Positions 34,659-43,048 of a DNA stretch of 64,000 nt are shown one piece after another (positions within the stretch are counted from its first letter, which is position 1; the number at the start of each line of letters is the position of its first letter). The position numbers and the translations under genes were made by a program. Source of the stretch: Pseudomonadota bacterium. GTDB taxonomy: Bacteria > Desulfobacterota > Desulfobulbia > Desulfobulbales > SURF-16. The notes beneath the pieces were generated by a model that worked only from the letters and a program-made list of their open reading frames with translations, did not search any database and was not told where the DNA came from. The stretch covers positions 1 to 64,000 of the forward strand of contig JAHILF010000075.1 of assembly GCA_018897105.1 (NCBI GenBank). The letters run 5' to 3'.

Positions 34659-36059
34659 GTGCGTAAAACAAAAATCATCTGTACCATCGGTCCCACTACG
34701 GCTTCATTTGATAAGCTGAAAAAGCTGGCGGAAAAAGGCATGAACGTAGCGCGCCTCAATATGTCCCACGGATCGCTTGAGTGGCACCAGCATGTCATCC
34801 ACAGCATCAAGCGGCTCAACCGCAAGTTCGGCACCACCATTGCCATTCTGCTGGACACCAAGGGACCCGAGGTGCGGACCGGGGATGTTAAACGGGACCT
34901 GGTGCTCAAGAAGGGAGCTGTTCTGACCCTGACCATCAGGCGTCAGGCGGAGCTTGAGGAAAACTGTGTCGAGGTGAGCTATGATGGCTTTGTCAGCGAG
35001 GTGGAATTCGGCGATACGGTGCTGATTGACGGCGGCATGATCAGCCTGCTGGTCAAGGAGGTCACCGCCAGGGATGTCTGCTGCATCTGTCTTGACAACG
35101 GCGTGCTGACCTCAAGGCGCCATATCAATATCCGCGGCAAGAGCGCCGATCTGCCGTCCATTACCGACAAGGACTGGCAGGATATCAACTTCGGCATTGA
35201 AAACCACGTTGATTTCATTGCTCTTTCCTTTGTGCGCAGTGCTGCGGCCATTGAGGAGCTGCAGCTGTATCTGCAGGAAATGAAAGCGCCCATTGATATT
35301 CTGGCCAAGATTGAAAGTGCGGAGGCCATTCCCCATCTGGATGAGATCATCAATGTGACGGACGGTATCATGATCGCCCGGGGTGATCTGGGAGCCGAGC
35401 TGCCCTATGAAGAGGTGCCGCTGCTGGAGGATGAGATCATCCGCAAGTGCAGGGCGGCCGGCAAACCGGTGGTGGTGGCCACCCATATGCTTGAATCCAT
35501 GATTGTCAATCCCACCCCGACCCGGGCGGAGGTGACGGACATCTACCATGCGGTGCTGCAGGGAACAGACGCCGTCATGCTGTCAGGCGAGACAGCGACC
35601 GGGAAACATCCATGTAAGGCCGTGGAGGTCATGGACGCGGTGGCGCGGCGGATTGAAAAACAGATGGGGCTGGACACCAGGGTGCGGGTGAAGGCCACCA
35701 ATAATCCCAAAGAGGAGATTGCCAGAAGCGCCGCCATCCTGAGCAACAATCTTCAGGCCAAGGGGATTCTGGTCTTTACCCGGCGGGGCCTGATGGCGGT
35801 CCTGTTATCCAAATGCCGGCCGGTGGCCCCGATTCTCGCCTTCACCAATACCACCCATGTGCGGCGCAGGCTGGGGCTGTACTGGGGGATTCACGCCTTC
35901 AGGATCGATTTTTCCAAGGACCCGGAGGTCTCCATCCAGCGCGCCGTTGAACAGCTGCAGGGCAAGGGAATGATCAAGGCCGGCGATCGGGTTATCGTGC
36001 TTTCCGATATCCTGGTGGGCGGCAAATTCATCGAAACCGTACAGGTGCGGACGATTTAA
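34659..36059 (+). CDS. pyk: Pyruvate kinase
   Basis: 466 residues, the normal family length. TKIICTIGPTT and NVARLNMSHGS at the N-terminus, the catalytic region ILAKIESAEA, GIMIARGDLGAEL and VMLSGETATGKHP are pyruvate kinase signatures. It converts phosphoenolpyruvate and ADP to pyruvate and ATP, the last step of glycolysis. It starts with GTG at 34659, with AAGG 8 bases upstream. Confidence 0.95.
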   Translation: MRKTKIICTIGPTTASFDKLKKLAEKGMNVARLNMSHGSLEWHQHVIHSIKRLNRKFGTTIAILLDTKGPEVRTGDVKRDLVLKKGAVLTLTIRRQAELEENCVEVSYDGFVSEVEFGDTVLIDGGMISLLVKEVTARDVCCICLDNGVLTSRRHINIRGKSADLPSITDKDWQDINFGIENHVDFIALSFVRSAAAIEELQLYLQEMKAPIDILAKIESAEAIPHLDEIINVTDGIMIARGDLGAELPYEEVPLLEDEIIRKCRAAGKPVVVATHMLESMIVNPTPTRAEVTDIYHAVLQGTDAVMLSGETATGKHPCKAVEVMDAVARRIEKQMGLDTRVRVKATNNPKEEIARSAAILSNNLQAKGILVFTRRGLMAVLLSKCRPVAPILAFTNTTHVRRRLGLYWGIHAFRIDFSKDPEVSIQRAVEQLQGKGMIKAGDRVIVLSDILVGGKFIETVQVRTI

Positions 36060-36157
36060 GGGCAGCTTGTTGGTCGATTTGAAAAACTGAAATTTACCAC
36101 AGAGAGCACAAAGCCCACAGAGTTAACTGGCTGTAATAAAGATTATTTTGTCTGCCC

Positions 36158-37426
36158 TTAATACAGCAGGGCGAATCGGTCCCAATAATCGGGAAATGAT
36201 TTGGCCACGCACTTTTCATTGGTGATCCTGATCCCCGGCACAACCAGGCCGGCCACCCCGAAACACATGGCGATGCGGTGATCATTGTAGGTCTCGATCT
36301 CGGCGCCCTGCATGGGAACATCGGGATCCAGGCCTTCGATAATGAGCGCATCCTCTTCTTCCACAACCCTGGCCCCGAGTTTACTCAGTTCGGTGGCCAT
36401 GGCATTGATGCGGTCGCACTCCTTGATGCGCAGGTGGGCGATGTTTTTAATCACCGTGCGGCCCCTGGCCCGTGACGCCACCACCGCCAAGGTGGGGGCC
36501 ACATCCGGGCAGTCGCCCATATCCACCTCGATGCCGCGCAGCTTTTTGGGGCCGGTGACCGTGATGCCGTTGCCGTAGATCACCGTACAGCCCATCTTCT
36601 CCAGCATGTTCACCAGCGCCGTGTCGCCCTGTAGGGAAACCTCGGGCACATTGGTGACCGTGACAGTGCCGCCTGTGATCGCCGCGGCGGCGAAAAAATA
36701 GGAGGCGCTGGAGGCATCCCCCTCAACCTGGTAGGTCTGCGGTTGGTAGCTGCCCTGGCTGATTTCAAAGTGGTTCAGGCTGTCGCTGGCCGTCACATGG
36801 ATGCCAAACGAACGCATCACCGCCATCGTCATGGTGACGTAAGGCTTGGAGGGCACATCACCCTCGACCGTGAGGATGGCCTTGTTCCGGGCGTAGGGGG
36901 CGACGAGCAGCAGGGAGGAGAGGTACTGGCTGCTCTTGCCTGCCGGCAGGGTGGTTTTGCCGCCCTGGATGCCGTCCGCGGCAATTCGCAAAGGCGGGCA
37001 GCCTGTGCCCTTGATGCTGACAATGTCGACTCCCCAGCCGCTAAGTGCCTGCATCAGGGGGGCAATGGGCCGTTCCTCCATTCTCTTTTCCCCGGCAATG
37101 GTGAAGATGCCGTGGCCGAGCGCCGCAACCGAGGTGAGAAAACGGGTGGCCGTGCCGTTGTTGCCTAAGAATATCTCCTGGTCCGGGGTATTGATGCGGC
37201 CGCCGGTGCCGTTCACCGTCCACTGGTCGTCCGCTGGGGTGATGGCGATGCCCATGGCCTTCAGGGCGGCGGAAGTATAGGCGGTGTCTTCGCTGGCCAG
37301 CGGGGTCAGCAGGGTGGAGTTGCCGTCGGCCAGGGCCGCGGCGATCAGCGCCCGCTGGGTGATGCTTTTGGAGCCGGGCACCGTGATTATGGCGTCGATA
37401 TGTTGAGCAGGTTTTATTTCTATCAT
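36158..37426 (-). CDS. aroA: 3-phosphoshikimate 1-carboxyvinyltransferase (EPSP synthase)
   Basis: 422 residues. PGSKSITQRALIAAALADG holds the conserved Lys, LGNNGTATRFL matches the family's GNAGTA-type signature (here NNGTA), and RIKECDR with DHRIAMCFGVA mark the C-terminal half. It joins shikimate-3-phosphate and PEP in chorismate synthesis. It is the last gene of aroD-aroE-aroA, 23 bases after aroE. It converges with pyk across about 100 bases. Confidence 0.95.
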   Translation of the reverse strand: MIEIKPAQHIDAIITVPGSKSITQRALIAAALADGNSTLLTPLASEDTAYTSAALKAMGIAITPADDQWTVNGTGGRINTPDQEIFLGNNGTATRFLTSVAALGHGIFTIAGEKRMEERPIAPLMQALSGWGVDIVSIKGTGCPPLRIAADGIQGGKTTLPAGKSSQYLSSLLLVAPYARNKAILTVEGDVPSKPYVTMTMAVMRSFGIHVTASDSLNHFEISQGSYQPQTYQVEGDASSASYFFAAAAITGGTVTVTNVPEVSLQGDTALVNMLEKMGCTVIYGNGITVTGPKKLRGIEVDMGDCPDVAPTLAVVASRARGRTVIKNIAHLRIKECDRINAMATELSKLGARVVEEEDALIIEGLDPDVPMQGAEIETYNDHRIAMCFGVAGLVVPGIRITNEKCVAKSFPDYWDRFALLY

Positions 37427-37449
37427 AGGTAGAGTTGCGTCGTTAAGTT

Positions 37450-38268
37450 TTATTTTGCCGCCAGGGCGGCCAGCAGGCTGTCCCGCATGATATCTATGGG
37501 GGCTTGTCTACCGGTCCACAGCTCAAACTGGGCCACGCCCTGGTAGAGCAGCATGGCCAGGCCGTTTACCACCTGGCAGCCGGCCTCTTTGGCCTCGCTA
37601 AGCAGTTTCGTTTCCTGGGGGGCATAGACGATATCCATCACCACGGTAAAGCGGGGAAGGCATGCTTGCGGCACCAGGCTGGCCTCGGTGTGTGGGGCCA
37701 TGCCCACCGAGGTGGCGTTCACCAGGCAATCCGCGGCGAGATCGGCAATTTCCTCCAAAGCATGCCAGGGGCAGCCCAGGGTCTCGGCCAACTCAATACC
37801 CTTTGCGGCCGTCCGGCTGGCCAGCATGATTTGCGCGCCCGCCTCCAGCAGACCGAAGCCGATGGCCCGGGCCGAGCCCCCCGCCCCCAGTATCAGCACT
37901 TTTTTACCGGGCAGAGCGGTTTTTTCCGCCAGAGCCCGGTTGGCGCCCAACCAATCGGTATTATGACCAATGATCCTGCCATGTTGAATGTCCAGGGTGT
38001 TCACTGCCCCGATTTTTGCCGCCACCGGGTCAATGTTGTCGAGCAGGGCGATCACCGCCTGCTTATGGGGGATGGTGACGCTCACCCCTCTGATGCCCAG
38101 GGCCCTGAAGCCGGCCATGGCCGCAGCCACATCGCTGACCGGAAAGGGCACGTAGGCGGCGTTCAGGTCCAGGGCGGCAAAGGCACTGTTATGCATGGCC
38201 GGGCTGAGGCTGTGGCTCACCGGATTACCCATGATGCCGTGGATGACGGTGCGGCCGTTAATCTGCAT
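37450..38268 (-). CDS. aroE: Shikimate dehydrogenase
   Basis: 272 residues. The substrate site MGNPVSHSLSPAMHNSAF at the N-terminus, the catalytic Lys in VTIPHKQAVI and the NADP loop GAGGSARAIGFGL are visible. It reduces 3-dehydroshikimate to shikimate. It overlaps the end of aroD by 11 bases, so the two are coupled. Confidence 0.94.
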   Translation of the reverse strand: MQINGRTVIHGIMGNPVSHSLSPAMHNSAFAALDLNAAYVPFPVSDVAAAMAGFRALGIRGVSVTIPHKQAVIALLDNIDPVAAKIGAVNTLDIQHGRIIGHNTDWLGANRALAEKTALPGKKVLILGAGGSARAIGFGLLEAGAQIMLASRTAAKGIELAETLGCPWHALEEIADLAADCLVNATSVGMAPHTEASLVPQACLPRFTVVMDIVYAPQETKLLSEAKEAGCQVVNGLAMLLYQGVAQFELWTGRQAPIDIMRDSLLAALAAK

Positions 38269-38974
38269 GGGAGAAGCTCTTCAGGCAATTGAACAGATCG
38301 GCTGCGGCAAGCTGGCCCGGGGCCGTGGCCTCCTCTTCATTGAGGGCGGCATAGGTCATGAATCCTCCCAGCTCCAAGGTAGCGAGCCGGCTGATCATGC
38401 CGGCCCTTCCCATGCAGAAGGCGATAAGCGGGAACCCCTGTAGGTGGGCCTGCTCCTGCAGCTGCAGGACCCGGAGCACATCGCTGAAATCATGGGCCAT
38501 GGTGACGATTTTACCGATATGGGCGCCGGAATCTCGCTGCCGGACAAAAATATCATTGAGCGCGGCGACACCTGGTGTTTCGCTGAAATTGTGCCAGGAG
38601 ATGATCACCCGGGTTTGCATTGTCTTTTTGGCCGCATCACAGAGGAGTTGCACCGCGGCCTGATCGCTGTTGAGTTCGATATCCACATAGGCTGCCCCTC
38701 CTCGCACGGCCTGCAAGAGCAGGCCGTGCCGATTTTCTTCAGGAGCTCTGCACTGTCCGCCTTCCCAAAGGGGCCGGTTGGTGAAGAGCAGGGGGGTGTC
38801 AAGCGCCTGGGTAAAGGGCTCGATGGCTGGCGCAGTCAGGCTGTCCAGCCTGATTTCAATGACATCCGCGTGGGGCTTGGCCTGTAATGCCGCCTGGATG
38901 GCCGTGTCGATATCCGGCCGGGCAATGGCAACACAGACCAGGCCTGCAGCTGAACCTTTTATTTCATGGGGCAT
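38258..38974 (-). CDS. aroD: Type I 3-dehydroquinate dehydratase
   Basis: 238 residues. ADVIEIRLDSL, the Schiff-base Lys in IGKIVTMAHD and a His in ISWHNF fit the type I fold, together with AFCMGRAGMISRLAT near the end. It forms 3-dehydroshikimate in the same pathway as its aroE and aroA neighbours. It is first in the operon; its promoter must lie in the structured region upstream. Confidence 0.93.
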   Translation of the reverse strand: MPHEIKGSAAGLVCVAIARPDIDTAIQAALQAKPHADVIEIRLDSLTAPAIEPFTQALDTPLLFTNRPLWEGGQCRAPEENRHGLLLQAVRGGAAYVDIELNSDQAAVQLLCDAAKKTMQTRVIISWHNFSETPGVAALNDIFVRQRDSGAHIGKIVTMAHDFSDVLRVLQLQEQAHLQGFPLIAFCMGRAGMISRLATLELGGFMTYAALNEEEATAPGQLAAADLFNCLKSFSHAD

Positions 38975-39269
38975 TGTTGTCTCCGACGGAAATAGAAAAA
39001 AGCAATCTCTAAAATTATTCTATCGCCTGACACTTGTCAACCTGCTTGATTCCTGCAAGGCTTTTTTGCCGAAAGTAACAGTGTTTTTTTGGTTTGGGTC
39101 ATTTAACCAAATCCGGAGATTCAATGCGGTGATTTGCCCAATATAAGCCAGTTAATTTCCTACTCGCCTGCCTGGCTCAGGGAGGAATATTGTCTTAAAT
39201 TGTTGTGATTACAATTTGTTATGGAGAAAAAACATTAAGGGGGTACAGTGTGGTATGTGTATTGCTTAA
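38975..39269. other. AT-rich leader/promoter region of aroD
   Basis: Holds a small hairpin (TTTGGTT at 39088-39094, AACCAAA at 39105-39111) and no gene. It should contain the aro operon promoter on the minus strand. Confidence 0.4.
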
Positions 39270-39460
39270 TAAAAAGGACAAAAGCCGCAAGCGGCTTAAC
39301 ACCTTTCTCCTTTGGTGTTTGACTCTCCTCCTAAGAGTCAGTGATTCCTCCAAAGTCCTAGATGCTGGGGTCAACCATCAGGTATCGGCAAATAGGCAAA
39401 GTGTTCTCAACCCTCAGGCCCCGGGAGTTCTCCCTCCCGGGGCCTCCTCCTTTTTTAACC
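39270..39460 (-). ncRNA. Candidate structured small RNA with GGA-loop hairpins
   Basis: Four hairpins in 190 bases and no credible gene. Read on the minus strand, they present GGAGAA (39433-39428), TAGGAGG (39333-39327) and AAAGGAGAAA (39313-39304) in loops closed by stems of 12, 7 and 6 bp. About ten GGA triplets occur in all. The RNA would end at hairpin AAGCCGC-GCGGCTT (39297-39282) followed by a T-rich tail. GGA in loops is the CsrA/RsmA-binding signature of CsrB/RsmZ-type RNAs. The strand is not proven: the plus strand ends in an even better terminator. Confidence 0.45.
39416..39456 (+). terminator. Strong GC-rich hairpin with T-run
   Basis: A 12-bp perfect stem (39416-39427 with 39434-39445) with a 6-base loop is followed by CCTCC and T6. 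On the plus strand it is a standard terminator. On the minus strand the same stem would display GGAGAA in its loop. Confidence 0.6.
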
Positions 39461-39610
39461 CCCTGGTTTTTCACCGCTTCCTTGTCCGTCAGCCCATGAT
39501 ATCATTTGCATTACTCCCCTCTGGTTTGTTAGTATTTCGTTACGTGACCAACCAAATTGTCTGAGTAGTACCTATCCTTAAATAAAGATGAACCAAAGTC
39601 AGGTGAGGGT

Positions 39611-40153
39611 ATGATAAGGCTCTTTGTGGCTGTTGATTTGCCTGAAAATATTAAAGATGAACTCGGCCGCATCTGTTTCGGCCTGCCCGGGGCCAAATGG
39701 GTGCCCCCGGACCAACTGCATCTCACCCTGCGCTTTATCGGCGAGGTGGATGGAGGCCTTTTCCGGGAAATTCGCGAGGATCTGGAAAACGTGGAAGCCA
39801 AAGGGTTCCCCATGCGTTTGCAGGGGCTCGGGTATTTCCCGTCCAGAAAGGAGCCGAGGGTTCTCTGGGTGGGCATGGAAAAATCCGAGCTGCTGCTGCA
39901 GTTGCGAAAAAGGGTAGACCGGCAGCTTACCCAGCTGGGCATCCCGGCGGAAAAGCGAAATTTCTCACCCCATATCACCATCGCCAGGCTCAAGGAAACC
40001 CCACTGGTCAGGCTGACCAATTTTCTCTCCGGCAACGCCCTTTTTTCCCTGCCGGAGTTTCAGGTTGACAGCTTTTATCTCTACTCGAGTGTTCTCACGC
40101 CAAAGGGGGCGATTCACCAGCAGGAAGGTGCCTATTCGCTGGCTGAAACGTAA
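39611..40153 (+). CDS. thpR: RNA 2',3'-cyclic phosphodiesterase (2H family)
   Basis: 180 residues. Two HxTx motifs define the 2H phosphoesterase fold: HLTLRF (about 37) and HITIAR (about 118). RLFVAVDLPE at the N-terminus and SVLTPKGAIHQQEG near the end are typical of ThpR/LigT. It opens 2',3'-cyclic phosphates on RNA. It has its own promoter region downstream of the candidate small RNA. Confidence 0.9.
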   Translation: MIRLFVAVDLPENIKDELGRICFGLPGAKWVPPDQLHLTLRFIGEVDGGLFREIREDLENVEAKGFPMRLQGLGYFPSRKEPRVLWVGMEKSELLLQLRKRVDRQLTQLGIPAEKRNFSPHITIARLKETPLVRLTNFLSGNALFSLPEFQVDSFYLYSSVLTPKGAIHQQEGAYSLAET

Positions 40154-40423
40154 TTTTCTTTTGGCCGTGGAAATTTCATCTGCCTGCCGGACATACGGGT
40201 CCAGCATATGGCAGCAAGTCGATAGTGACTAATCCGCGAACCGCATAGTAGTCGTTTCAGATTATATATTACGTGAATTGCATATTAGTCTTATATTAAA
40301 TGCAGTGATACCTGCATGTTGCGTCAATTTGCTTTTCGAGTTGGCCGGGTAAATAAAACTCTGTTATGATTATCCGTCTAGCTGATAACTGGTTCCAGGC
40401 AAAATATATGATAGGCGCAAAGA

Positions 40424-41044
40424 ATGATCAGCATCGAAAAGTTTGTCGATATACGTGAACGCTTTGGCCATTTTGCGAGCTGGGCAATATGGGCGGACGA
40501 AGTAAAGAATCCAAAGGACAATATCGATAACCTGTCAGTATTGAATCCGGATTTGAATCCGAGCCTTCTCAAAACGTTACATGGTAATTCGATTCTACTT
40601 GGGCTGAATATTTCGCGAAGGATTGAACGCCCCCTTGGCAATTTCCATGATCCTAGGCCGATGGCCACCGACTTCAAGATCCGATACGCTCTCAAGGATA
40701 CGAGCTATTGGGGTTCCTACATGACAGATATCCTCAAGGACTTTGAAGAAAAGGTATCGGGAAGGCTGATGAGTTTTCTGAGAAGCAACAAAGACTTTGA
40801 GCGAGACAATATAAGGAAACTCCGCGAGGAAATTGAGTTTCTCGGGTTTTCCAACCCGGTTCTCGTCACATTCGGAAAAGACGCTGAGAAGATAGCGAAA
40901 AGAAATCTGTGCAAGGAGTTTCAAATTGTTGGTATTCCTCATTACGCCAATTACATCTCAAAGGAAAATTATCGCATGCAAGTCTGCGGTCAGCTTCCCA
41001 AAATACCAATCAACAAGAACGCCGAACCAGTTTTTTCGAGCTGA
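40424..41044 (+). CDS. Unknown protein, possibly uracil-DNA-glycosylase-like fold; cassette-borne
   Basis: 206 residues, soluble, AT-richer than its neighbours. The segments GLNISRRIERPLGNFHD, WGSYMTDILKDF, SGRLMSFLR and PVLVTFGKDA resemble the pattern of the uracil-DNA glycosylase superfamily (GxNP...F...; L...P..V...G). This is a weak resemblance only. Its 3' end runs into an attC-like site (41021-41111), so it looks like an integron cassette gene. Codon use differs from the surrounding housekeeping genes. Confidence 0.55.
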   Translation: MISIEKFVDIRERFGHFASWAIWADEVKNPKDNIDNLSVLNPDLNPSLLKTLHGNSILLGLNISRRIERPLGNFHDPRPMATDFKIRYALKDTSYWGSYMTDILKDFEEKVSGRLMSFLRSNKDFERDNIRKLREEIEFLGFSNPVLVTFGKDAEKIAKRNLCKEFQIVGIPHYANYISKENYRMQVCGQLPKIPINKNAEPVFSS

Positions 41045-41111
41045 CCGGAATATCTGCGGGTGGGTTTCCTGCTAGGTTTAGTGGCCGGCAGCTCAAAAAA
41101 TGACGTTGGGT
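41021..41111 (+). mobile_element. attC-like recombination site 1
   Basis: A 91-base imperfect palindrome begins GCCGAAC and ends GTTGGGT, which fits the GTTRRRY core. The inner arms are GAGCTG-A-CCGG and CCGG-CAGCTC with one extra-helical base, and the outer arms share a T6/A6 run. This architecture (palindrome with unpaired bases and simple core sites) is that of integron attC sites. It overlaps the last 24 bases of the preceding gene. Confidence 0.6.
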
Positions 41112-41130
41112 AGCGCAGAAAACAGCACTG

Positions 41131-42378
41131 ATGACCTCGTCACAACCAAGTAATCCTGAGTCGATAGCTTCCACCAAGGGCTTTTATCGCAGATTGCCGA
41201 GAGGCATTTGGGTGCTTGGATTTGTCTCGATGTTCATGGACATCTCATCCGAGCTTGTTCACAGCCTCTTGCCGATATTCATGACTACGGTGCTCGGTGC
41301 ATCCATGGTCACGATTGGAATTGTCGAAGGCGTGGCTGAAGGAGCCGCTGCGATTACGAAGGTGTTTTCGGGCGCGATCAGCGATTACTTCGGGAAACGC
41401 AAGTTGCTCGCGGTTGTTGGGTACGCACTGGGTGCCATGACCAAGCCTATATTCCCACTTGCGACAACGATTGGGTGGGTGTTCGGCGCACGCTTTGTCG
41501 ATCGCATCGGTAAAGGCATTCGCGGTGCGCCACGTGACGCTTTGGTCGCCGATTTCGCACCACCGCACCTTTGGGGCGCGGCCTACGGTCTGCGCCAGTC
41601 GCTCGATTCGGTTGGAGCCTTTGTTGGGCCGCTCCTCGCGTTCACATTCATGATTTGGCTCGCGAACGACATCAAAGCCGTGTTGTGGGTAGCGGTCGTG
41701 CCGGCGTTTGTCGCAGTGTTTCTGCTGATCGTTGCGGTGCACGAACCAGACTCCTCGGACCATGCCGCCGATCCTAGGAATCACCTGACATTGGCTGATG
41801 CCAAGCGCCTGCCCCTGCGGTATTGGCTAGTCGTCGCGCTCGGAGCAATCTTTACCCTCGCTCGTTTCAGTGAGGCATTTTTGCTTCTCCGTGCCCAGGA
41901 CGTTGGGCTTGCTGTCGGCTACGTGCCCACGATCATGATTGTGATGAATATTGTCTATTCAATATTCGCCTATCCAGCAGGCTCGGCAGCTGACCGGTTT
42001 TCGGCGCGAACGCTTCTACTGTTCGGACTTGGGGTGCTCATCGCCGCTGATGTCATGTTGGCGATAGCTGCGTCGCCTGAGCTCGCATTCCTTGGATCGG
42101 CATTCTGGGGCCTGCACATGGCGTTTACCCAAGGATTGCTCTCGAAACTGGTTGCCGATACTGCACCTGCTGAGCTTCGCGGTACGGCCTTCGGGATTTT
42201 TTATCTAGCAAGTGGTGGGGCGCTATTGCTGGCAAGTGTCATTGCCGGGTCATTATGGAGCGTATTCGGCGCCTCGGCCACGTTTATTGCTGGAGCATCG
42301 TTCGCGGCTCTCGCGGCAATGGGGTTGCTCCTTTACCATCCAAATACGCGAACTACAGGGCACAAGGCAGGCACGTGA
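41131..42378 (+). CDS. MFS transporter; cassette-borne
   Basis: 415 residues with about twelve hydrophobic helices. The loop 2-3 motif is DYFGKRKLL, and RFVDRIGKGIRGAPRDALVAD is the signature of a group of MFS permeases often annotated as drug or sugar efflux. The substrate is unknown. It is flanked by attC-like sites at 41021-41111 and 42387-42442, which makes a typical one-gene cassette of about 1.33 kb. Confidence 0.85.
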   Translation: MTSSQPSNPESIASTKGFYRRLPRGIWVLGFVSMFMDISSELVHSLLPIFMTTVLGASMVTIGIVEGVAEGAAAITKVFSGAISDYFGKRKLLAVVGYALGAMTKPIFPLATTIGWVFGARFVDRIGKGIRGAPRDALVADFAPPHLWGAAYGLRQSLDSVGAFVGPLLAFTFMIWLANDIKAVLWVAVVPAFVAVFLLIVAVHEPDSSDHAADPRNHLTLADAKRLPLRYWLVVALGAIFTLARFSEAFLLLRAQDVGLAVGYVPTIMIVMNIVYSIFAYPAGSAADRFSARTLLLFGLGVLIAADVMLAIAASPELAFLGSAFWGLHMAFTQGLLSKLVADTAPAELRGTAFGIFYLASGGALLLASVIAGSLWSVFGASATFIAGASFAALAAMGLLLYHPNTRTTGHKAGT

Positions 42379-42386
42379 CCAAGGCT

Positions 42387-42442
42387 GATCAACAAGGCGC
42401 TCCAACCGCCGCCATAAAGCGGTGCGGCTGAGCTTGTTCGGT
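42387..42442 (+). mobile_element. attC-like recombination site 2
   Basis: A 56-base imperfect palindrome with arms AACAAG...GCTC-CAACCGC and GCGGTGCGG...GAGCTTGTT around a short loop. Its AACAAGGCGCTCCAACCG start looks like many described attC sites. The terminal core GTTCGGT differs from GTTRRRY at one position. Confidence 0.55.
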
Positions 42443-42461
42443 ATGCCCCTCAAGAGATAAT

Positions 42462-42902
42462 ATGAAGAGCTTACTTCCAATTGTTTTTGCAACCATAGCT
42501 GCTGTTGGAAATGCAATGTTCGCGCTTGGCCAAAAGAGATCAGCTGGTATGGGAAATGGCTTACTGTTCGTCAGTTTGTCTGCTCTCGTAGCAGTTCTCC
42601 TCTCTCTTCTCTTCGCACCACTGGTTGGCGTGTTAGGAATAGGGAACACGGTAAAAGAGAACTGGAAAGCTCTGCTTTTATCAGGGGTTGGGCTTTTCTT
42701 GACCTATCTTGGTTTTAATCTTCTCTATTCGAGGTACGGCGCCTCTCAGTATGCGCTCTATGCCGTGATATCAATCATCACAACAACAATAATTGTTGGC
42801 ATGTTCTGGTTGAAAGAGCCTGTGAATGTTTATCACAAAGTCGCTATTGCAATGGCCATCATAGCGGTTGTGCTCTTCTCAATTGGCCAGTCAAAGGCAT
42901 AA
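42462..42902 (+). CDS. DMT/EamA-type small membrane transporter; cassette-borne
   Basis: 146 residues with four to five membrane helices and the EamA-like C-terminal pattern SQYALYAVISIITTTIIVGM followed by FWLKEPVN. A half-size drug/metabolite transporter that would act as a dimer. It is AT-richer than the flanking genes. No complete attC follows its stop, so the cassette run appears to be truncated here. Confidence 0.8.
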   Translation: MKSLLPIVFATIAAVGNAMFALGQKRSAGMGNGLLFVSLSALVAVLLSLLFAPLVGVLGIGNTVKENWKALLLSGVGLFLTYLGFNLLYSRYGASQYALYAVISIITTTIIVGMFWLKEPVNVYHKVAIAMAIIAVVLFSIGQSKA

Positions 42903-43048
42903 CAGAAACCATCGAATGAACGGCTGATACCGCCAATGATACGTGCTGTCCGGCCTTTCCCGGAAAGGTGGAAATGTAGAAGGAGGATGACGCGGCTGTC
43001 TGATGTGTCATGCGCTGCAGCAGGATGGTTAAGAGGCGGGGAGGGCAG

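Noticed and set aside
36090-36125. CACAGAG-type short repeats (ACCACAGAGAGCAC, CCCACAGAG) between pyk and aroA
   Set aside because: Resembles common intergenic simple repeats in this group; too short and imperfect to call a repeat element.
39205-39564. 119-residue plus-strand frame over the structured intergenic region
   Set aside because: Its codons run through four hairpins, including the terminator stem, and the protein shows no domain. An RNA explains the sequence better.
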